In this document: positions 6,575 through 6,625 of the stretch, piece after piece | Position numbering within the stretch: position 1 is the stretch's first letter | How the letters are laid out: every line of letters starts with the position of its first letter | NCBI GenBank assembly: GCA_964245885.1 | Contig: CAXTOX010000178.1 | Location: 1 to 6,625, forward strand | Direction of reading: 5' to 3' | From: CAHJWO01 sp964245885 | GTDB taxonomy: Bacteria > Verrucomicrobiota > Verrucomicrobiia > Chthoniobacterales > SZAS-18 | Length of the DNA stretch: 6,625 nucleotides | Program-made: the position numbers and the translations under genes | The notes under the pieces: model-generated | Seen by the model: only the letters and a program-made list of their open reading frames with translations | Told to the model about the DNA's origin: nothing | Database searches by the model: none

Positions 6575-6625
6575 AGTTCTCAGCCCCGGCAGGGGCGGAA
6601 GAGTGCAGCCCACGGCGTGAGCCGT
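6575..6625 (-). repeat. REP-like palindromic repeat, right copy (cut by window end)
   Basis: This is the inverted counterpart of the element at 11-64; five bases differ over 51. The inner dyad is GCCCC (6583-6587) with GGGGC (6592-6596), here a perfect 5-bp stem because the base equivalent to T56 is changed. The outer CCCACGGC/GCCGTGGG dyad starts at 6609 and is cut off at the window edge after GCCGT. Similarity to the left copy fades inward of 6575. Confidence 0.85.

Noticed and set aside
6285..6575. In-frame open extension of xylF by 97 codons upstream
   Set aside because: The signal peptide begins exactly at the ATG at 6284. The extension has no family similarity, runs through the AT-rich promoter candidate and reaches the repeat; open frames are common by chance in GC-rich DNA.
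11..6625. CRISPR array or classical insertion sequence based on the terminal repeats
   Set aside because: There is only one repeat copy at each end, in inverted orientation and with internal palindromes, and no transposase or cas gene lies between them.

Overview
The window is GC-rich bacterial chromosomal DNA that reads almost entirely on the minus strand. It carries a D-xylose uptake and isomerisation cluster. From right to left (the direction of transcription) the order is xylF (periplasmic xylose-binding protein), xylG (double-domain ABC ATPase), xylH (membrane permease), a xylose isomerase-like TIM-barrel protein (xylA), and a short-chain dehydrogenase/reductase (SDR). The three transporter genes match the enteric XylFGH proteins along their whole length. 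The isomerase resembles the short, actinobacterial-type (class I) xylose isomerases, but two active-site positions are changed.

Layout: 1-64 holds a palindromic repeat copy; 65-274 is non-coding; 275-1009 is the SDR; 1010-1165 is a spacer with a probable xylA terminator and a dyad in front of the SDR; 1166-2209 is xylA; 2331-3578 is xylH; 3637-5229 is xylG; 5250-6284 is xylF; 6285-6574 is the xylF leader with a possible promoter and a palindrome; 6575-6625 is a second, inverted copy of the terminal repeat, cut off by the window edge.

Together the proteins would bind xylose in the periplasm, import it with ATP, and isomerise it to xylulose. No xylulokinase and no transcription regulator lie in the window, so the pathway must be completed elsewhere. 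The SDR's substrate cannot be told from sequence.

The organism is not identified. High GC, start codons without Shine-Dalgarno sequences, a transporter joined to a divergent isomerase, and palindromic CCCACGGC/GCCGTGGG repeats all fit a Verrucomicrobiota- or Planctomycetota-like genome, but this is an impression without a database search. The repeats at both extremes suggest the window may be a contig that ended where a multi-copy repeat broke the assembly. I found no CRISPR array, tRNA, rRNA, transposase or phage gene. The most interesting points are the altered active site of the isomerase and the inverted repeat pair bracketing the whole cluster.
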